A stretch of DNA of 64,000 nucleotides. Origin: Bathynomus jamesi. Taxonomy: Eukaryota; Arthropoda; Malacostraca; Isopoda; Cirolanidae. Position 1 is the stretch's first letter. The number at the start of each line of letters is the position of its first letter. Below the pieces are notes generated by a model. That model was not told the DNA's origin. It saw only the letters and a list, made by a program, of their open reading frames with translations, and searched no databases. Positions 1 to 11,897 of this stretch are shown piece by piece. The stretch is taken from assembly GCA_023014485.1 (NCBI GenBank), contig JAJOZX010000195.1, positions 1,258,001 through 1,322,000 on the forward strand, read 5' to 3'. A program made the position numbers and the translations under genes.

Positions 1-193
1 TCCTGATACACCATGGCCTTCAAGTGCCCCCAAAGATAGAAATCAAGGGGGGTGAGATCTGGGGATCTGGGAGGCCACTCCACAGGACCACGCCGACCAA
101 TCCGAGCATCCGGAAACTGCTGATCCAAATACCGACGCACGTGAAGACCATAATTTAAATTTTCCTATGTATGGAAACTTACGGCCCACCCTG
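1..193 (-). mobile_element. Mariner/Tc1-like transposase 3' fragment joined to a terminal repeat
   Basis: Reading leftward on the minus strand, positions 170 to 1 encode the end of a DDD-type transposase, including PRSPDLTPLDFYLWGHLK, which carries the third catalytic Asp. Immediately upstream, 172-193 is a terminal repeat that reads CAGGGTGGGCCGTAAG on the minus strand and abuts TA. The N-terminal half of the transposase is missing, so this is an internally deleted copy that runs off the left edge of the window. A related fragment lies at 25290-25500. The family assignment is good; the exact clade is not determined. Confidence 0.75.
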
Positions 194-239
194 TATATAT
201 ATATATATATATAAGCAACAGCAAGACAAGCTAGCAAAG

Positions 240-1599
240 ATTGAAATTTTTGTTTATGAAACTGAAAATGAAAAGGTTTATTGGCAGACTAGAGTCTAAA
301 TGACAAATATTATTAAGACAATGACAGTTCATATACTAAGGGCAGAAATATATACAATTGATTAGAAATAATACAGTAATGTCGGAGTTAAGTGGAGCTA
401 CAGACAGACGTTTACGTACCAAGAATTCTATAGTTTAGAGCAGCGCTGTCCAACTTGCGGCCCGCGGAATGGACGTTTGCCAAATTTCATTTCTGAATTT
501 TCTTCCCTATTTTGTCATTTCTAGTAGGGAGAACAACATTCAGCGGGTTCCTAAGTCGTATTAACCAACAGTGTATGATCATAGGCAACATCTTGGCCGC
601 GCTTTATAGAAGTTGGACAGCACTGGTTTAGAGGATAAACGGCAGGACTCATGGATAGCTTGGATAATCGGGTAGGTTGATTTTTTAATTCTTTGCATTA
701 GAGTATTGAGCACGTCTGGTTACCTCCGGGAAGCTCGGGACATTGCAGGTAACAAACATTTGCGAAGCTGAGCATCTCGGGGGTAATTTATGTAAGAGTC
801 TAAAAGGCCTGTTGTACAGCAAATTTAGAGTTCTGCCAGAACCTTTTTTATAATTCACCCAGAGTTGCTGTCCGTAAATATTACTGCAGAAAGTACGAAA
901 GTGTGTATTTAGCTGCCCTTGTACAGAACCGAAAGTTCCTTATAGTCATATTCGCTTCAGCACAAAGGCTTCGAGATTGTTTTCTTATATCCGAGTCATC
1001 ATTCAGGAGCTTGTAATAGTTTGACCCAAATACTTAAACTCTTGTACTTCCACAATGACTTCACCTTTCATTTTAAACCTAGTATCAGCTGGCTGATTAC
1101 AGCTTTTAGGATGAAGTTGCATAACCTTAGTTTTTGTAACATTAAAAAGCATATCATGTTTCTGCGAATACACTTCGCAAACTTTTAGCAGCTGATCCAA
1201 ACCTTTAACAGAGGGACTTATTAACACCATATCATCGGCATAAACTAAGTTATTTATCCTTGTGTTATCTATACAACATTCCACTGTTGCCTCATTAAGT
1301 GAAGCAATTAATCCGCCAATATACACATTAAACAGCATAGGGGAGAGCAAGGAGCCTTGTCTCACCCCGCAAGAGGAGCCAAAACATTCGGATAATACAT
1401 TGCCCCACCTAATGGTAAAAGATTGGTGGGAATACCAAAATTTCAATAAATTTAATACGTACATGGGAACCTTCCTGTCTTCTAGATTTTTAAATAAAAT
1501 ATTGTGGTTCACTCTATCATATGCCTTACTTATATCTAGGAAACAGCTATAAATAGTTGAATTACTGTCAATGTATATAGATATTGTTTCTTTAAGCAC
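240..1599 (-). pseudogene. Non-LTR retrotransposon reverse transcriptase remnant
   Basis: Minus-strand frame 1599-1003 is a reverse transcriptase palm. It starts with SCFLDISKAYDRVNH, then GVRQGSLLSPMLFNVYI and the catalytic YADDMVL. A stop follows GQTITSS near 1003. Recognisable thumb and C-terminal sequence (LWVNYKKGSGRTLN, then RLLHKLPPRCSASQM) continues in another frame to about 680, so the copy is frameshifted. No endonuclease domain is seen, so the copy is 5' truncated. A stretch at 260-300 resembles the reverse complement of 15570-15640 and may be a shared LINE 3' end. A 185-bp element (441-625) is inserted in the tail. Confidence 0.8.
441..625. mobile_element. hAT-like MITE with perfect 8-bp TSD
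   Basis: The 185-bp element begins CAGCGCTGTCCAACTT and ends AAGTTGGACAGCACTG, giving a 16-bp terminal inverted repeat with one mismatch. It is flanked by identical 8-bp copies of GTTTAGAG (433-440 and 626-633). CAG-type ends with an 8-bp duplication are typical of hAT elements. It has no coding capacity. Confidence 0.88.
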
Positions 1600-1624
1600 A
1601 TAGATACAATGGGGAACAATATTC

Positions 1625-1729
1625 GGATCAACGAAAGAAAGCCACCCCGGCCTTCGTTAGTTAGCTTTATAAGGCTAACTAACGAAAATATAACAACCTA
1701 ACCTGGAGGTGGCTTTCTTTCATTGATTC
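1625..1729. mobile_element. Palindromic MITE, family GGATCA, 8-bp TSD
   Basis: The 105-bp element has GGATCAACGAAAGAAAGCCA at the left and its imperfect inverse at the right. It is flanked by CAATATTC (1617-1624 and 1730-1737). The centre carries AGTTAGCTTTATAAGGCTAA, itself nearly palindromic, followed by CTAACGAAAATAT. The same core occurs in the element at 31625-31828, and part of it in the element at 2573-2998. The superfamily is unassigned. Confidence 0.82.
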
Positions 1730-1899
1730 CAATATTCTTTTATATATATGGGGTCGCGATGGGGGAACCTTTGGCCCCAACCCCCGGTAATTTATTACCG
1801 TGGTTCCATGAGAAAAAAATGGCTGGCTGACTGTCCGAATGATTTTAAGCTCCTCCTCCCTCCTCTATCGTCACTATATGAACGACACATTTCTGTTAT

Positions 1900-3055
1900 T
1901 TAAGTCACGTAATCACATTAAATTATTTTAGGAATATCTAAATAATGAACATCGTAATATTAAATTTACTTCCGAGAATGAGACTTCTAATTTCCTTTCA
2001 TTTCTGAATGCTTTGGTTAGCCGGGAGGTTGGTGGTTTTTCTACTTCAGTATATCGTAAACCCACATTTATGGGGTTGTAGCTTAGATTCGATTCATTTG
2101 CACCGTTGAAATACATGAAAAATTTAATTTTGACTTTATTACACAGGACTTATGAAATTTGTTATAACTTTAAGCTTCACAATGAACTCGAATTCCTTAG
2201 ACGTTTTTTACTTGGAAACGGTTTTGGTACAAAACTCAATGATTGGATATGCTATTAACAGGTTCATGTTTTCAAAATATGTTAATAGGCTGGGAGTAGG
2301 TGGTAGCGGTGTCTCTAAGAAAATAATCTATTTTAAATTGTCGTACTATGGTTCTGATAGTTTTATCATTAAGAATAAAATTACTGAACGAACAAATAGG
2401 TTCTATCCACGAGTTACTGTTCGATGTATATTTACTTTGGATCGGAGATTGGACTCGTTTTTTAAAATTAAGGATAAAATCCCAAGCAACCCGTGTTCTC
2501 CTTTGTGCAAAAATATACATGTGACAGATGCACTTCGTCCGATGATGGGGCAACTATACGTCACCTTCAACTGAGTGTAGGACAAAAGCCCCCTAGGACA
2601 AAAGTCCCCTAGAACAAAAGCCCCATAGGAAAAATAATAATAGGAATTTTTTTAATCATTATTTTTATTCTTTATTATTTACAGTTTAAGTTAATAGTTT
2701 ATAGTTTAGTTTATGTTTATAGTTTATAGTTTATGTATTTTGGCTCTCGTCATTTTCGTTTAAACTAACGAAAATATCACAACTTAACCTAACCAATCAT
2801 CAAGGGTGTACACTGTACAGTTGACCTAACTGGGCATTCAGTTGACATAACTGGGTATTCAATTAACATAACAGGTTAATATTGGTTATTTCACCTAAAT
2901 ATCTTCTGATCTTTTCAGATTAGATGTGACACCTGACTTGCCCTACCCAGCAATTTGTCGAGGGGGCTTTTGTCCTAGGGGGCTTTTGTCCGGACCCGCC
3001 TTCAACTACGTATGGATGGGCACAGGGGTGTGAGTACCCGTTCAAGTAAGTATAA
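1900..3055 (+). pseudogene. Penelope-like element: RT end and GIY-YIG endonuclease, broken
   Basis: Plus-strand frames show the end of a Penelope reverse transcriptase: NIKFTSENE, SREVGGFSTSVYRKPTF and NLILTLLHRTYEICYNF. Further on come YFKLSYYGSDSF and a GIY-YIG-type nuclease end near 2490-2560. The coding match resumes at 3008 (LRMDGHRGVSTRSSK) after a 426-bp insert with a 9-bp duplication. Several stops and frame changes make it a pseudogene. The 5' part is absent; nothing before about 1880 matches. Confidence 0.78.
2573..2998. mobile_element. Non-autonomous DNA element with GGACAAAAGCCCCC ends, 9-bp TSD
   Basis: The left end (2573) carries the ~16-bp unit GGACAAAAGCCCCCTA almost three times in tandem; the right end carries it twice, inverted. 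The flanks are CCTTCAACT at 2564-2572 and again at 2999-3007, a perfect 9-bp duplication as made by Mutator-like elements. The interior has two related blocks (GACCTAACTGGGCATTCAGT and a near copy) and a segment shared with the palindromic elements at 1.6 and 31.7 kb. There is no ORF. It interrupts the Penelope endonuclease. Confidence 0.82.
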
Positions 3056-4318
3056 TTAAGGATAGTTTATGTAACACTTGATGATGCATCACATTTCTTA
3101 CAAGTTTTATATGACTGTATAAATTTAGAGGTAAATAAAGTTACTCTCAGACGTACTACTATTTATGTCTTGCGAATTTGCCCGCACGAACAAAAACAAT
3201 GGTCACGTTTGGGCTCAAATCCGTCAGCGGTCCCAATCAGCGTGGATAGAGTTGCATTCGTAGACGTAGACGATACGGTAATCTTTATAATAAAATTGTT
3301 TATTCACTCTTAGCACAATCACAGGATCACAGAGCATGTTCAGAATACATGTAAATATCAAACAAAGAATGCGGTAGATGACGCTTCTCGAACTTTTATT
3401 GCCTCGGGGTGGGGGCCGAGGATAAAGCCGTCTAAGGGCCACCTCTGTCAAGGAGTAGTTTAATATTCCTATGCCTATAAAAACTGCATTTCGTCAGAGC
3501 TCGCGTGGAGAATTACATAAATTACAACTTTGATTCGAAGGATTTGAAACAGGGAACTTCTGGGAAAAGATCGATGGAAACTGAAATAAAATACAGTGGA
3601 TTATGACTTTCTTTGCTGATGAGTATTTAAAATTTAAGGCTTCAGGGAGCCAGAATGTTGTGGACGAGGGTGATATTCGAGTTATTTGAAAAGGGTTTTG
3701 TTTTGAGGGGAAACAAAGTTACAAAAAAAGGTTTTATAGGTGGAGGGAATATTTTAGGCGATTATACTTAGCAACGGGTTGTAAAACGGCCGGATAAGGT
3801 TGAAACTTTATTGTAGGAAGGGCAATATGAGGGAAGACGGATTCTATTGGATGAAGCTAATTACTCCTTACTTATGGGAGTTGTAAGAGAATTTAATAAT
3901 AATTCGTTAAGCAAGTGGATGGCAGTATTTTGAAATACATTCTTACAATTTACTAAATCAGTGGTGACGTGATACTGAACCAAAGGAATGGTCGGATCAC
4001 CTGAAGATCAAGGCCCCCAGCCTTCTTTACTTTAGATTTACCTAAGGTAATTTATACTTGATTTTCTAGTTTTTATTGTCTTAATCTTTCTTTGTCATTT
4101 TACTTTAGTCATGATATAAGAATCTAGCCTAACCTAAGCCAACCAAACCTTAACTAACACAAATTAGCCTAACATAGCCTAATCAGTACCAACATGTCTT
4201 TTTCATGTTCCAAAGTACCAAACGTGTCACTTCACAGACGTGCACAAAAAAAAGTTCCCCCATTACATCTGTGAATTATAACACATTCGACCTTACTTCT
4301 GCTCAGTTGCCTACGCGC
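3056..4318. other. No gene recognised; repeat debris
   Basis: No coding region is supported here. A short stretch near 3987 (GGATCACCTGAAGATCAAGG) matches the end of the palindromic element at 31625. From about 4120 there are loose CCTAACC/AACCAAACC runs. Confidence 0.5.
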
Positions 4319-4370
4319 GCACACACACACACACACACACGCATATATATATATATTATATATTATATAT

Positions 4371-4400
<30 letters not shown>
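4319..4400. repeat. (CA)n/(TA)n microsatellite
   Basis: A (CA)n run of about 20 bp is followed by a long interrupted (TA)n run, directly abutting the perfect hairpin at 4401. Confidence 0.95.
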
Positions 4401-4401
<1 letters not shown>

Positions 4402-4533
4402 GATGAATAAAACCACGAAGGAAAAAGAAACACAAAGGGGTGCTCAAGCGCTTTCGTCTAATGAGGATGTCATTAGACGAAAGCGCTTGAGCACCCCTTT
4501 GTGTTTCTTTTTCCTTCGTGGTTTTATTCATCA
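4401..4533. repeat. Perfect inverted repeat, 64-bp arms, 5-nt loop
   Basis: Arms 4401-4464 and 4470-4533 are exact reverse complements by direct comparison, separated by GGATG. The outermost bases are TGATGAATAAAACCACG. (TA)-rich microsatellite flanks both sides. Both strands read as ORFs only because of the palindrome. It could be a very young fold-back element, a snap-back replication product or an assembly artefact; no TSD can be judged inside TA repeats. Confidence 0.92.
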
Positions 4534-4559
4534 TAAATACTTTTCACGTGTCACTTTCG

Positions 4560-5675
4560 TGAAATAATTTTTCATATATATATTATATAATATATATAAA
4601 TAATGTGGGTGTTCATTCAGATAAGCTACATTTTAATTCATTGAGAATGATGACAATCATCTAACTGAATTATTATAGGGTTTAGCATAATTTGGCAAGG
4701 TGAAAAATGTTTTTTTTTAAACGTATGACGCACCACAATCAATCATGATGTAAAAATATACTCGGATATTAATATCGACTGAAGTATCCATGGCATTTTA
4801 AATTGCATTGTAACCTATACTGAAGCTGTAACTCGCTGCAAAAAATTTAGTACTGAATTCAATAAATTTATTTACAAATATATACAGTTTTCATAGGTGA
4901 GTATAATTTCATTATTAAATACAGATTGTTATAATGTTATAATGTTTCAGACCAACAAAGACCCTAGGATCCACTCATGGCTGGTCTACCTAACTGTGTT
5001 CGTAATTGTGTATTGTGTATGTCCTCCGTGGTGGCGGAGGGGACCTACAATTTTACGTGGGTTCCAAACCACAAGAACATAAGAAATTTATGTAAAAACT
5101 GCCGGTAAATTGGCAACGACCAATTTTTACGAAACTAAATAATTATCAATTTAAAACTAATTAATTATCGATTTAAAACTAAATATAGAATCTCTGGATC
5201 CAGAGGATCAAGTCATAATAGACTACTGTCCACAAATATGTTACACTCTATATCTATTTATAACGGACATGCAAATATATCAGCTCCAAAGAATCCAGTC
5301 AATTTCATTACGGTATCCATCAAGTCATGGTCCATATCGATTGCGGACCAAGTCAAAATTTACAACCATATACATTACAGTATATACACTTACGAGGAAA
5401 AGTGTAGGTGTGGCTGTAAAGACTGTACAGTAATGTAGAAAGTGTGTGCAACCATTATGGGTCTCCCATTTAAAGGTGTTTGTGGGGCAAGTGAAGATCA
5501 TGAGTTTTTCAATACCTCACAGTACTATGGGGGCACCGCTCGACAGAGGAATCTCTTTAAATGGGGTGTGTAAGGACAGAGAGTATCCCCTAACGCAAGA
5601 CGCTGCCTCCCTATATCCCACAACACTTGTGTTGAGCTGTGGGATCTATCCCCACAAAGCCTTAATTTTACTACC
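4560..5675. other. No gene recognised
   Basis: AT-rich, with a short TA-rich block at 4573-4600. Open stretches at 5238-5438 and 5446-5679 show no family resemblance and no start context I would trust. Part of this may be the 3' untranslated end of the LINE that starts at 8493 on the minus strand. Confidence 0.4.
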
Positions 5676-8493
5676 TTAAACTATACCCTTTCTATCAACA
5701 TGCGCGTCTAATCGATTTTTAAACATGTTTATAGACGTGCTACTAATTACTTCTACCGGCAAACTATTCCAGCTATTTACTATTCTATGCGTAAAAAAGT
5801 TTTTCGCAACTGCTGTCTCGAACCTTCTACTTGTCAACTTACACCGGTTATTTCTAGTCATATTATATTGAGATATTACGAAAAAGCTATCTCTGTCTAC
5901 GTTATCAAACTCATTCATAATTTTGAAAACCTGGATTAGATCACCCCTTAACCTCCTAGTCTCGAGAGTAGTCAATTTTAACTCCTTAAGCCTATCCTCG
6001 TACGACTTTGACCTAAGAGACGGAATCATCTTAGTTGCTCGTCTTTGAACTCTTTCGATTTTGTCTATATCTTTGCGCATATGCGGATTCCAAAATTGGA
6101 CCGCGTACTCCAAATGGGGTCTAACTAATGATTTATAAAGAGGAACTATAATATCGCGCGATTTGTACTCAAAATTTCGAGCTATAAAACCTAACACTTT
6201 GTTCGCCTTATTGACCGCTGCTGTACTTTGTTTCGCTACTTTTAAATCACCAGTGACTATAACTCCTAAATCTTTTTGCCTGCTCTACGCTTGTTAAATC
6301 TTTCCCTGACATACTATACGCAAAATTACCGTTACGCGAACCTATATGCAAAATTTTGCACTTATCCACGTTAAATCTCATTTGCCATGTGACTGACCAA
6401 TCAACGATTTTATTCAGATCTTCCTGAATTTTACCTCTATCTTCGTCATTAATCGCCCTACCACCCAGCTTCGTGTCATCCGCAAACTTGGAAACTGTAC
6501 TGACTAGGCCGACATCTAAATCGTTAATATATATAAGAAAAAGCAAGGGGCCCAATACAGAACCCTGAGGAACGCCACTCGCTACATTAGCCCAACACGA
6601 CTCCGCTCCATCAACGACCACCCTCTGTTTCCTGCCTCGCAACCACTCTTCTAGCCAATTTATTACTACACCCCTGATTCCATGAGCCTTAGTTTTTTCA
6701 ATGAGTCTTTTGTGCGGCACGGTGTCAAACGCTTTTTGAAAATCTAAATACACTACATCAACCGCCCGATGTCTATCGTAAACGTCAACCACGCTTTGGA
6801 AAAATTCTAAAAGATTAGTGAAGCAACATTTGTTTCGCCTAAAACCGTGCTGCGTATTTCTAACCAGATTATGCACTTCTATGTGTTCGACTATACGATC
6901 CCTAATTATTGATTCCAGTAGCTTACCTACAACAGACGTTAAACTGATTGGCCTATAATTTCCCGCCGCACCTTTATCGCCTTTCTTAAAGATAGGTGTT
7001 ACGTTTGCTAACTTGAAATTATCTGGTACGCACCCCTGAGAAATAGACGCATTAAAAATCTTTGTTAGCGGCACAACAATGCTATCTTTTAATTCTTTTA
7101 GTTGTATGGGATATATGGAATCCGGTCCCGGTGATTTACGCGTTTTCATTTTATCAATATAGCGCATTACTTCCCCTTCACTAACGACAATATTATCCAA
7201 AATATTACTATTATCAAAAGGTATTATGTCTATGACCGTAGGGATATTCGTTACATCTTCTATAGTAAAAACTGACGTAAAAAGTTCGTTTAGCAAGGTA
7301 GCCATTTCCTTGGTTTCAGAGACTAGATGTCCATTTACATTTTTTAATGGACCTAAGACACTTTTTACTGGATTTCTATTGTTGACGTATTGAAAGAATC
7401 GCTTGGGGTTTTCTTTACCGTCACGAGCTATGGAGATTTCAAATTCGCGCTTGGACTTTTTTATTACACTTTTCGCTTCATGCCTCAGAGATATGTAGTT
7501 GTTTCGTAACAACAAATTGTCTTTATCGCACTTATGTTGCCTATAAGCCCTATCTCTACTCTTTATTATGTCTCGTACTCTAGAAGTAAACCACAAGGGC
7601 TTGTTGTTTACTTTCGCACGCTTAATTTTGTACGGTACACATTCCTCATTTATAGTCCTAAATACCGTTACGAACGATTCCCACATTAGTTTTGCGTTGG
7701 AGTTCCCCATTACGTTTTCCCAATTGACGTGTGAAAATTTATTTCGAAATTTACTAAAGTCTGCGTGCTGGAAGTTAGGAATTTTAGTCGAGTTAGTTGG
7801 TTTCGAGTGACTTACTGAGAGGACAAACTCTACCATATTGTGATCACTATTGCTCAACGGTTCTATTACTTGAAGATCAGTAATTAGCCTATCATCCGTA
7901 GTTATTACTAAATCTAAAATACTGTCCAACCTCGTAGGTTCCCCAACCTTTTGAATAAGAAAGCTATCCTCGAGGAAATTAACTAAACGATTACCTTCCG
8001 CGTCTCCCTGCATTGTATCGTAATTCACGTTGGCGCAATTAAAGTCACCCATAACTAAAGCCTGCTCACTACCGATTATTCTCTTTAGTTCACGATATAA
8101 CGCTTCGTCCGTATCACCTGTTTGATTTGGGGGCCTATATATAACCGGTTCTGGAATTGAGTGCTTTACTTCTATAACGTTCGCAATATTATCTTTGATA
8201 TACAACATAACACCGCCTCCTCGCCTACCTATTCTGTTTTTAACAAAAAGTCTATAACCTTTAATTTGATACTCCCCTACAAAGTCATGTGTTTCAGTGC
8301 TAAGCCACGATTCATTTATCGCAATTAAATCATAGTCTTTACAAGCAATTAAAGAAAAAAAATCGTTTATTTTATTTCGTAGGCTACGAGCATTTAAGGA
8401 TAGAACCTTCAAATTGTTTGTAATTGCGACACCTTCGCGAGCGCGGGGGAAATTTGTATGCTGATCACCATATAAATGACGGGTTCCGATCAT
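5676..8493 (-). mobile_element. CR1/L2-like LINE, ORF2 (endonuclease + reverse transcriptase), broken
   Basis: The minus-strand frame 8493-6247 begins with an apurinic endonuclease domain (VLSLNARSLRNKINDF; ALVMGDFN; LSNSDHNMVEF). It then has a reverse transcriptase: TPIFKKGDKGAAGNYRPISL, VYLDFQKAFDTVPHKRL, GVPQGSVLGPLLFLIYIND and the catalytic FADDTKL. The C-terminal part (YKSLVRPHLEYAVQFWNP to NSWNSLPVEVI) is in another frame, 6197-5676, so a frameshift lies near 6250. In the endonuclease, HSIPE runs directly into VIYRPPNQT; related LINEs have some 30 residues between these, so I infer an in-frame deletion. It is otherwise the best-preserved LINE in the window. Clade is by motif style only. 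Confidence 0.9.
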
Positions 8494-8499
8494 CTAAAT

Positions 8500-9262
8500 T
8501 CAATAATAAATTCATGATACTAACTCTGAACATAAGAAGCATACCTGCTAATTTTGAAGAGCTACAAAATTCACTACAATTAATCGGAACACAATTCTCT
8601 ATCATAGTCCCTACGGAAACATACGTACATGAAAGAAATAATTAAAGACGTACCTTTTGGATGGATATAAATGTTTGCAGACATACCGTGACGGCAGTGA
8701 AGGAGGTGGGTTTCGATTTACATGCATAAATCCATTCCATGTACACAAATCACTGATCTTACATCAATGTCTGACTCTATTGAAACATGCTCCGTAAATA
8801 TAACCCTGGAAAATACTAATTTAAATATAATTGGTGTCTACCGGCCTCAAAATGGAGATTTTATCCACTTCCTGGAGAATACCGACTTTATTTCAAATCA
8901 TAATAATATAAAGCATAAAAAAGCAATCTTCCTGGGCTACTTCAATTCTGATCTCTTAAAATGTAATAAACACAGAGATCCTAAAAACTCATAAACAGAA
9001 TGGTAACATATGGCTTCTGCCCAGCCATTACGCAAGCTACACGTGTTATAACTCCCAGAGAGTACTCATCCTTAATAGGATCATATGTGGTGTAAAGGTC
9101 ATCTGAACCGTACAGCCGGCACACTTCTCTTGGAGATCTCTGACCATTTCGGCTGTTTTAGCGTAAAAAGAGTCATAAAATCTCAGAGCCGGATCGCTTA
9201 AAAATAAAAGTCCGAAAAATAAATGAGAATTTAGGTCTGAAGCAGAAATTAGACTCGATAGA
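8500..9262 (+). pseudogene. LINE RT1, endonuclease part (first segment)
   Basis: Plus-strand frames show an apurinic-endonuclease start (LNIRSIPANFEELQNSLQLI), then NIIGVYRPQNGDFIHF, AIFLGYFNSDLLKCNKH and a decayed SDHFG-like block near 9140. Several stops interrupt it. The element is cut at 9265 by a CACTA-ended transposon and resumes at 12410. Its left junction is with the CR1-like LINE around 8495. Confidence 0.75.
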
Positions 9263-9531
9263 TTACACTAGGCAACAAATTTCAACTTTTTTTTTGTTAC
9301 AGACACGTGAACTACTGATTCCTACTAAAGCGCTGATGCTGATTTCAGATCTGATATCAAAATTTCTCTATCACGTCCAGATTTTGTGTAACCGAAAACC
9401 CCTATTTTTCATTTTTTTTCTCACCCGCTTCTATTACGAAAGCCGTCTAAGCTACTTTTCCGTGCCACGTTTTATGTTAAGCACACTTAAATAATTAGTG
9501 AACAGGGATGTCTTTCCTCCTTTATTCTGGC

Positions 9532-10110
9532 TTAACACCTTGGGTGCCACGCCCAAATCCGCAAAAATTACCACCAGCCCATTTTTATTTTTGTGTGAAT
9601 TAATAATAGGCATGAATAGAGAAACAGAAATGCATAAGAAATTTTTAAAAATTCTAATAATTTTTTTAAATATATGCATTTTTATTTTTTTAAATAGTCA
9701 CTCCTTATGAGCCCATGGCACACCCATGTGTGTGAAAAGTAACAAATTTAGCCTTTCTGGTCATGGCACAACCATGTGTGTGACATTTTTTTTCATTATT
9801 TTCTCTTTTTTTCAGATTCTATTATAAATATTTCTGTGTTCATTTTGCTCATAATTCTTCAACAGAAGACACACGTTGTTGGAACTCTTCGAGCAAAAAA
9901 TTTTTCCCCAAAGACCAAGTATAATATATCAAAATTTTCCTCAGAGCCCACAGATTTCAAATAACATAGTAATTTCCCTATACTGTCACATATATTTGTG
10001 TGCTGCGCTCAGGAGTTGAAAAATGTGTGTCACACGTATGTGTGTGCCATCGCCAGAATGAAAAAATAACTTGCACACACATACTTGTGACGTGGCACCC
10101 AAAGTGTTAA
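9532..10110. mobile_element. piggyBac-like MITE with TTAA TSD
   Basis: Bounded by TTAA at 9532-9535 and 10107-10110. The ends are CACCTTGGGTGCCACG and the inverse of CACTTTGGGTGCCACG. Subterminal motifs such as GGCACACCCATGTGTGTG recur in both orientations near 9716, 9763, 10025 and 10073. The short open stretches inside show no transposase similarity. Confidence 0.82.
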
Positions 10111-10216
10111 GACAGACAGCGGAATTCCGCTGGCGGAGTTACCACCCCTGCGCCCAACCATCCACCCAAAGCGCGTTAGTATTTTGTTGTTACTACTGAA
10201 AGGCAAATTCCTGTTC

Positions 10217-11897
10217 TTAAGTGAAACTTTGGTGTGTCCTCTTCCTTTGTCGCTTGTAGGATGACGAGCTCTCCTTCTGCAGGAACCAACAATAATCTCC
10301 CATCATATTTGGGTTGAAATTACCTTGGTATCTGTTTTCCATAACTGAGATCTGTTGGTGGAAGCGCTCACCATGCTCGTCACTTACAGCCCCAAGGTTG
10401 GCCGGGAAGAAGTCAAGATGAGAATGTAAAAAATTAATTTTCAAAGACATTCTGCATCCCATTATTTCATAAGATTTAAGCATGTTTTCTACGAGTTTAC
10501 GGTGTTTTTCAGCTTTGTGGTTTCCAAGAAAATTTTTGACAACTTCAACGAAAGATGTCCATGCTCCTAGTTCATTCTCATTTAGGTTAGATGGAAACGA
10601 TGAGTCGTGGATGACACTGCGGATCTGTGGTCCAGTGAAAACTCCAGCTTCTAGCTTAGCATCTGTCAATATTCCTTTGAATTTATCCTTTAAATATTGG
10701 AAACCACTACCTTGATGATCCATACCCTTCACGAAATTTTTCATAAGGCCAAGTTTAATGTGAAGTGGTGGAAGATGTACTTTCTGAGGGTCAATAAGTG
10801 CTGGGTGTTTCACATTGTATTTACCAACAACATGTTCAGTTCTAGATGGCCAATCATGTTTTTGTAGTGGTTCTTGTCATCTCTGCTGTTCCATAGACAC
10901 AAAAAGCACATATGCTTTGTGTAGCCCAACTGTAACCCAAGAAGTAATGATACAACTTTAAGGTCGCCACAAATATTCCATGTGTGGTCCTTATATTTGA
11001 TGAGTCTTAGCAGCAGTTTCATCGATTCATAAGTCTCATTAAGGCCAGTGGCATGTGCTACAGGTATGAAGGTTTTTCATTGCCGTTGTGCAGTAATACA
11101 GCTTTAAGGCTAGCTTTACTAGAGTCAATGAACAGTCTCCATTCTTTTGGATCATAGCGACAGCCAATCCCTTGCATCAGACCACTGATATCGTGACAGA
11201 AACAAACGTTTTCTTCCTGTAAGTAAAATGATGAAAACTGCAAATGGCGATGGCGGAAATGGGAAACTTTGGTGTTTGGTTGGAGAAGATTAAATTCTTG
11301 AAGTCTTGAACCAAGCAACTCTGCCTTTTCTTTTGGTAATTCCAAATCGCGCACTAAGTCATTTAACTCCGCTTGACTTAACAAATGTGGGGAAATATTT
11401 GCATCTGGAACATATATGCCATCTTTCCCTGTTTCTATATCACTAGCAGAATCTTCAGATGAACTGCTGTCTGTTATCGTTGCTGGTGGAACTGGTGGTG
11501 GATTTGTTTCATCATGTGGTACTGGTTTCATTGCTGATTCGCAGTTTGGGTACGTGATCTTTGATTTGTTTTTCTTTGTGAAACCAGCAATCTTTGTCAA
11601 ACAAAAATAACAATCATTGAAGTGATTTTTCGGCTCACGCCAAACCATGGGGACTGAGAACGGCATAGCTTTTCTTTTACCATTCATCCAAGCTATTAAC
11701 ATTGCATTGCACTGTGCACAGCAAATATGTGGTGCCCAGTCCCTCTGTTGGTCTCCTAACTTACAGTCAAAATAACACTTGTAGGCAAGTTTAATCTTTG
11801 TTGTTATGTTTCTACGTTGTGGCTTAGGTGTATATTGTCCACAGACAAAGCAGAAGTTGTCTGGATGATTTACACAAGGACGTCTATTTGATGCCAT
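10217..11897 (-). pseudogene. Transposon-encoded Cys-rich protein of an arthropod multicopy family, three frames
   Basis: The start at 11897 gives MASNRRPCVNHPDNFCFVCG. A Cys/His-rich N-terminus (CFVCG; HICCAQCNAML; DCYFCLTK) suggests zinc binding. A Ser/Asp-rich acidic linker follows around residues 140-160, then HRHLQFSSFYLQEENVCFCH. After frame changes near 11040 and 10812 come CFLCLWNSRDDKNHYK, LPPLHIKLGLMKNFVKGMD and DFFPANLGAVSDEHGERFHQ. From memory, very similar proteins are repeated in many insect and crustacean genomes without an assigned function. Its position inside CACTA termini suggests it is the transposase; that is inference. Frameshifts make this copy inactive. Confidence 0.7.

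Noticed and set aside
4205..4567. Protein genes on both strands over 4205-4567
   Set aside because: The open frames are created by the perfect palindrome and TA/CA repeats; the two strands give almost the same peptide.
5238..5679. Two small plus-strand genes
   Set aside because: No family resemblance, no start or splice context; more likely LINE 3' end or neutral sequence.
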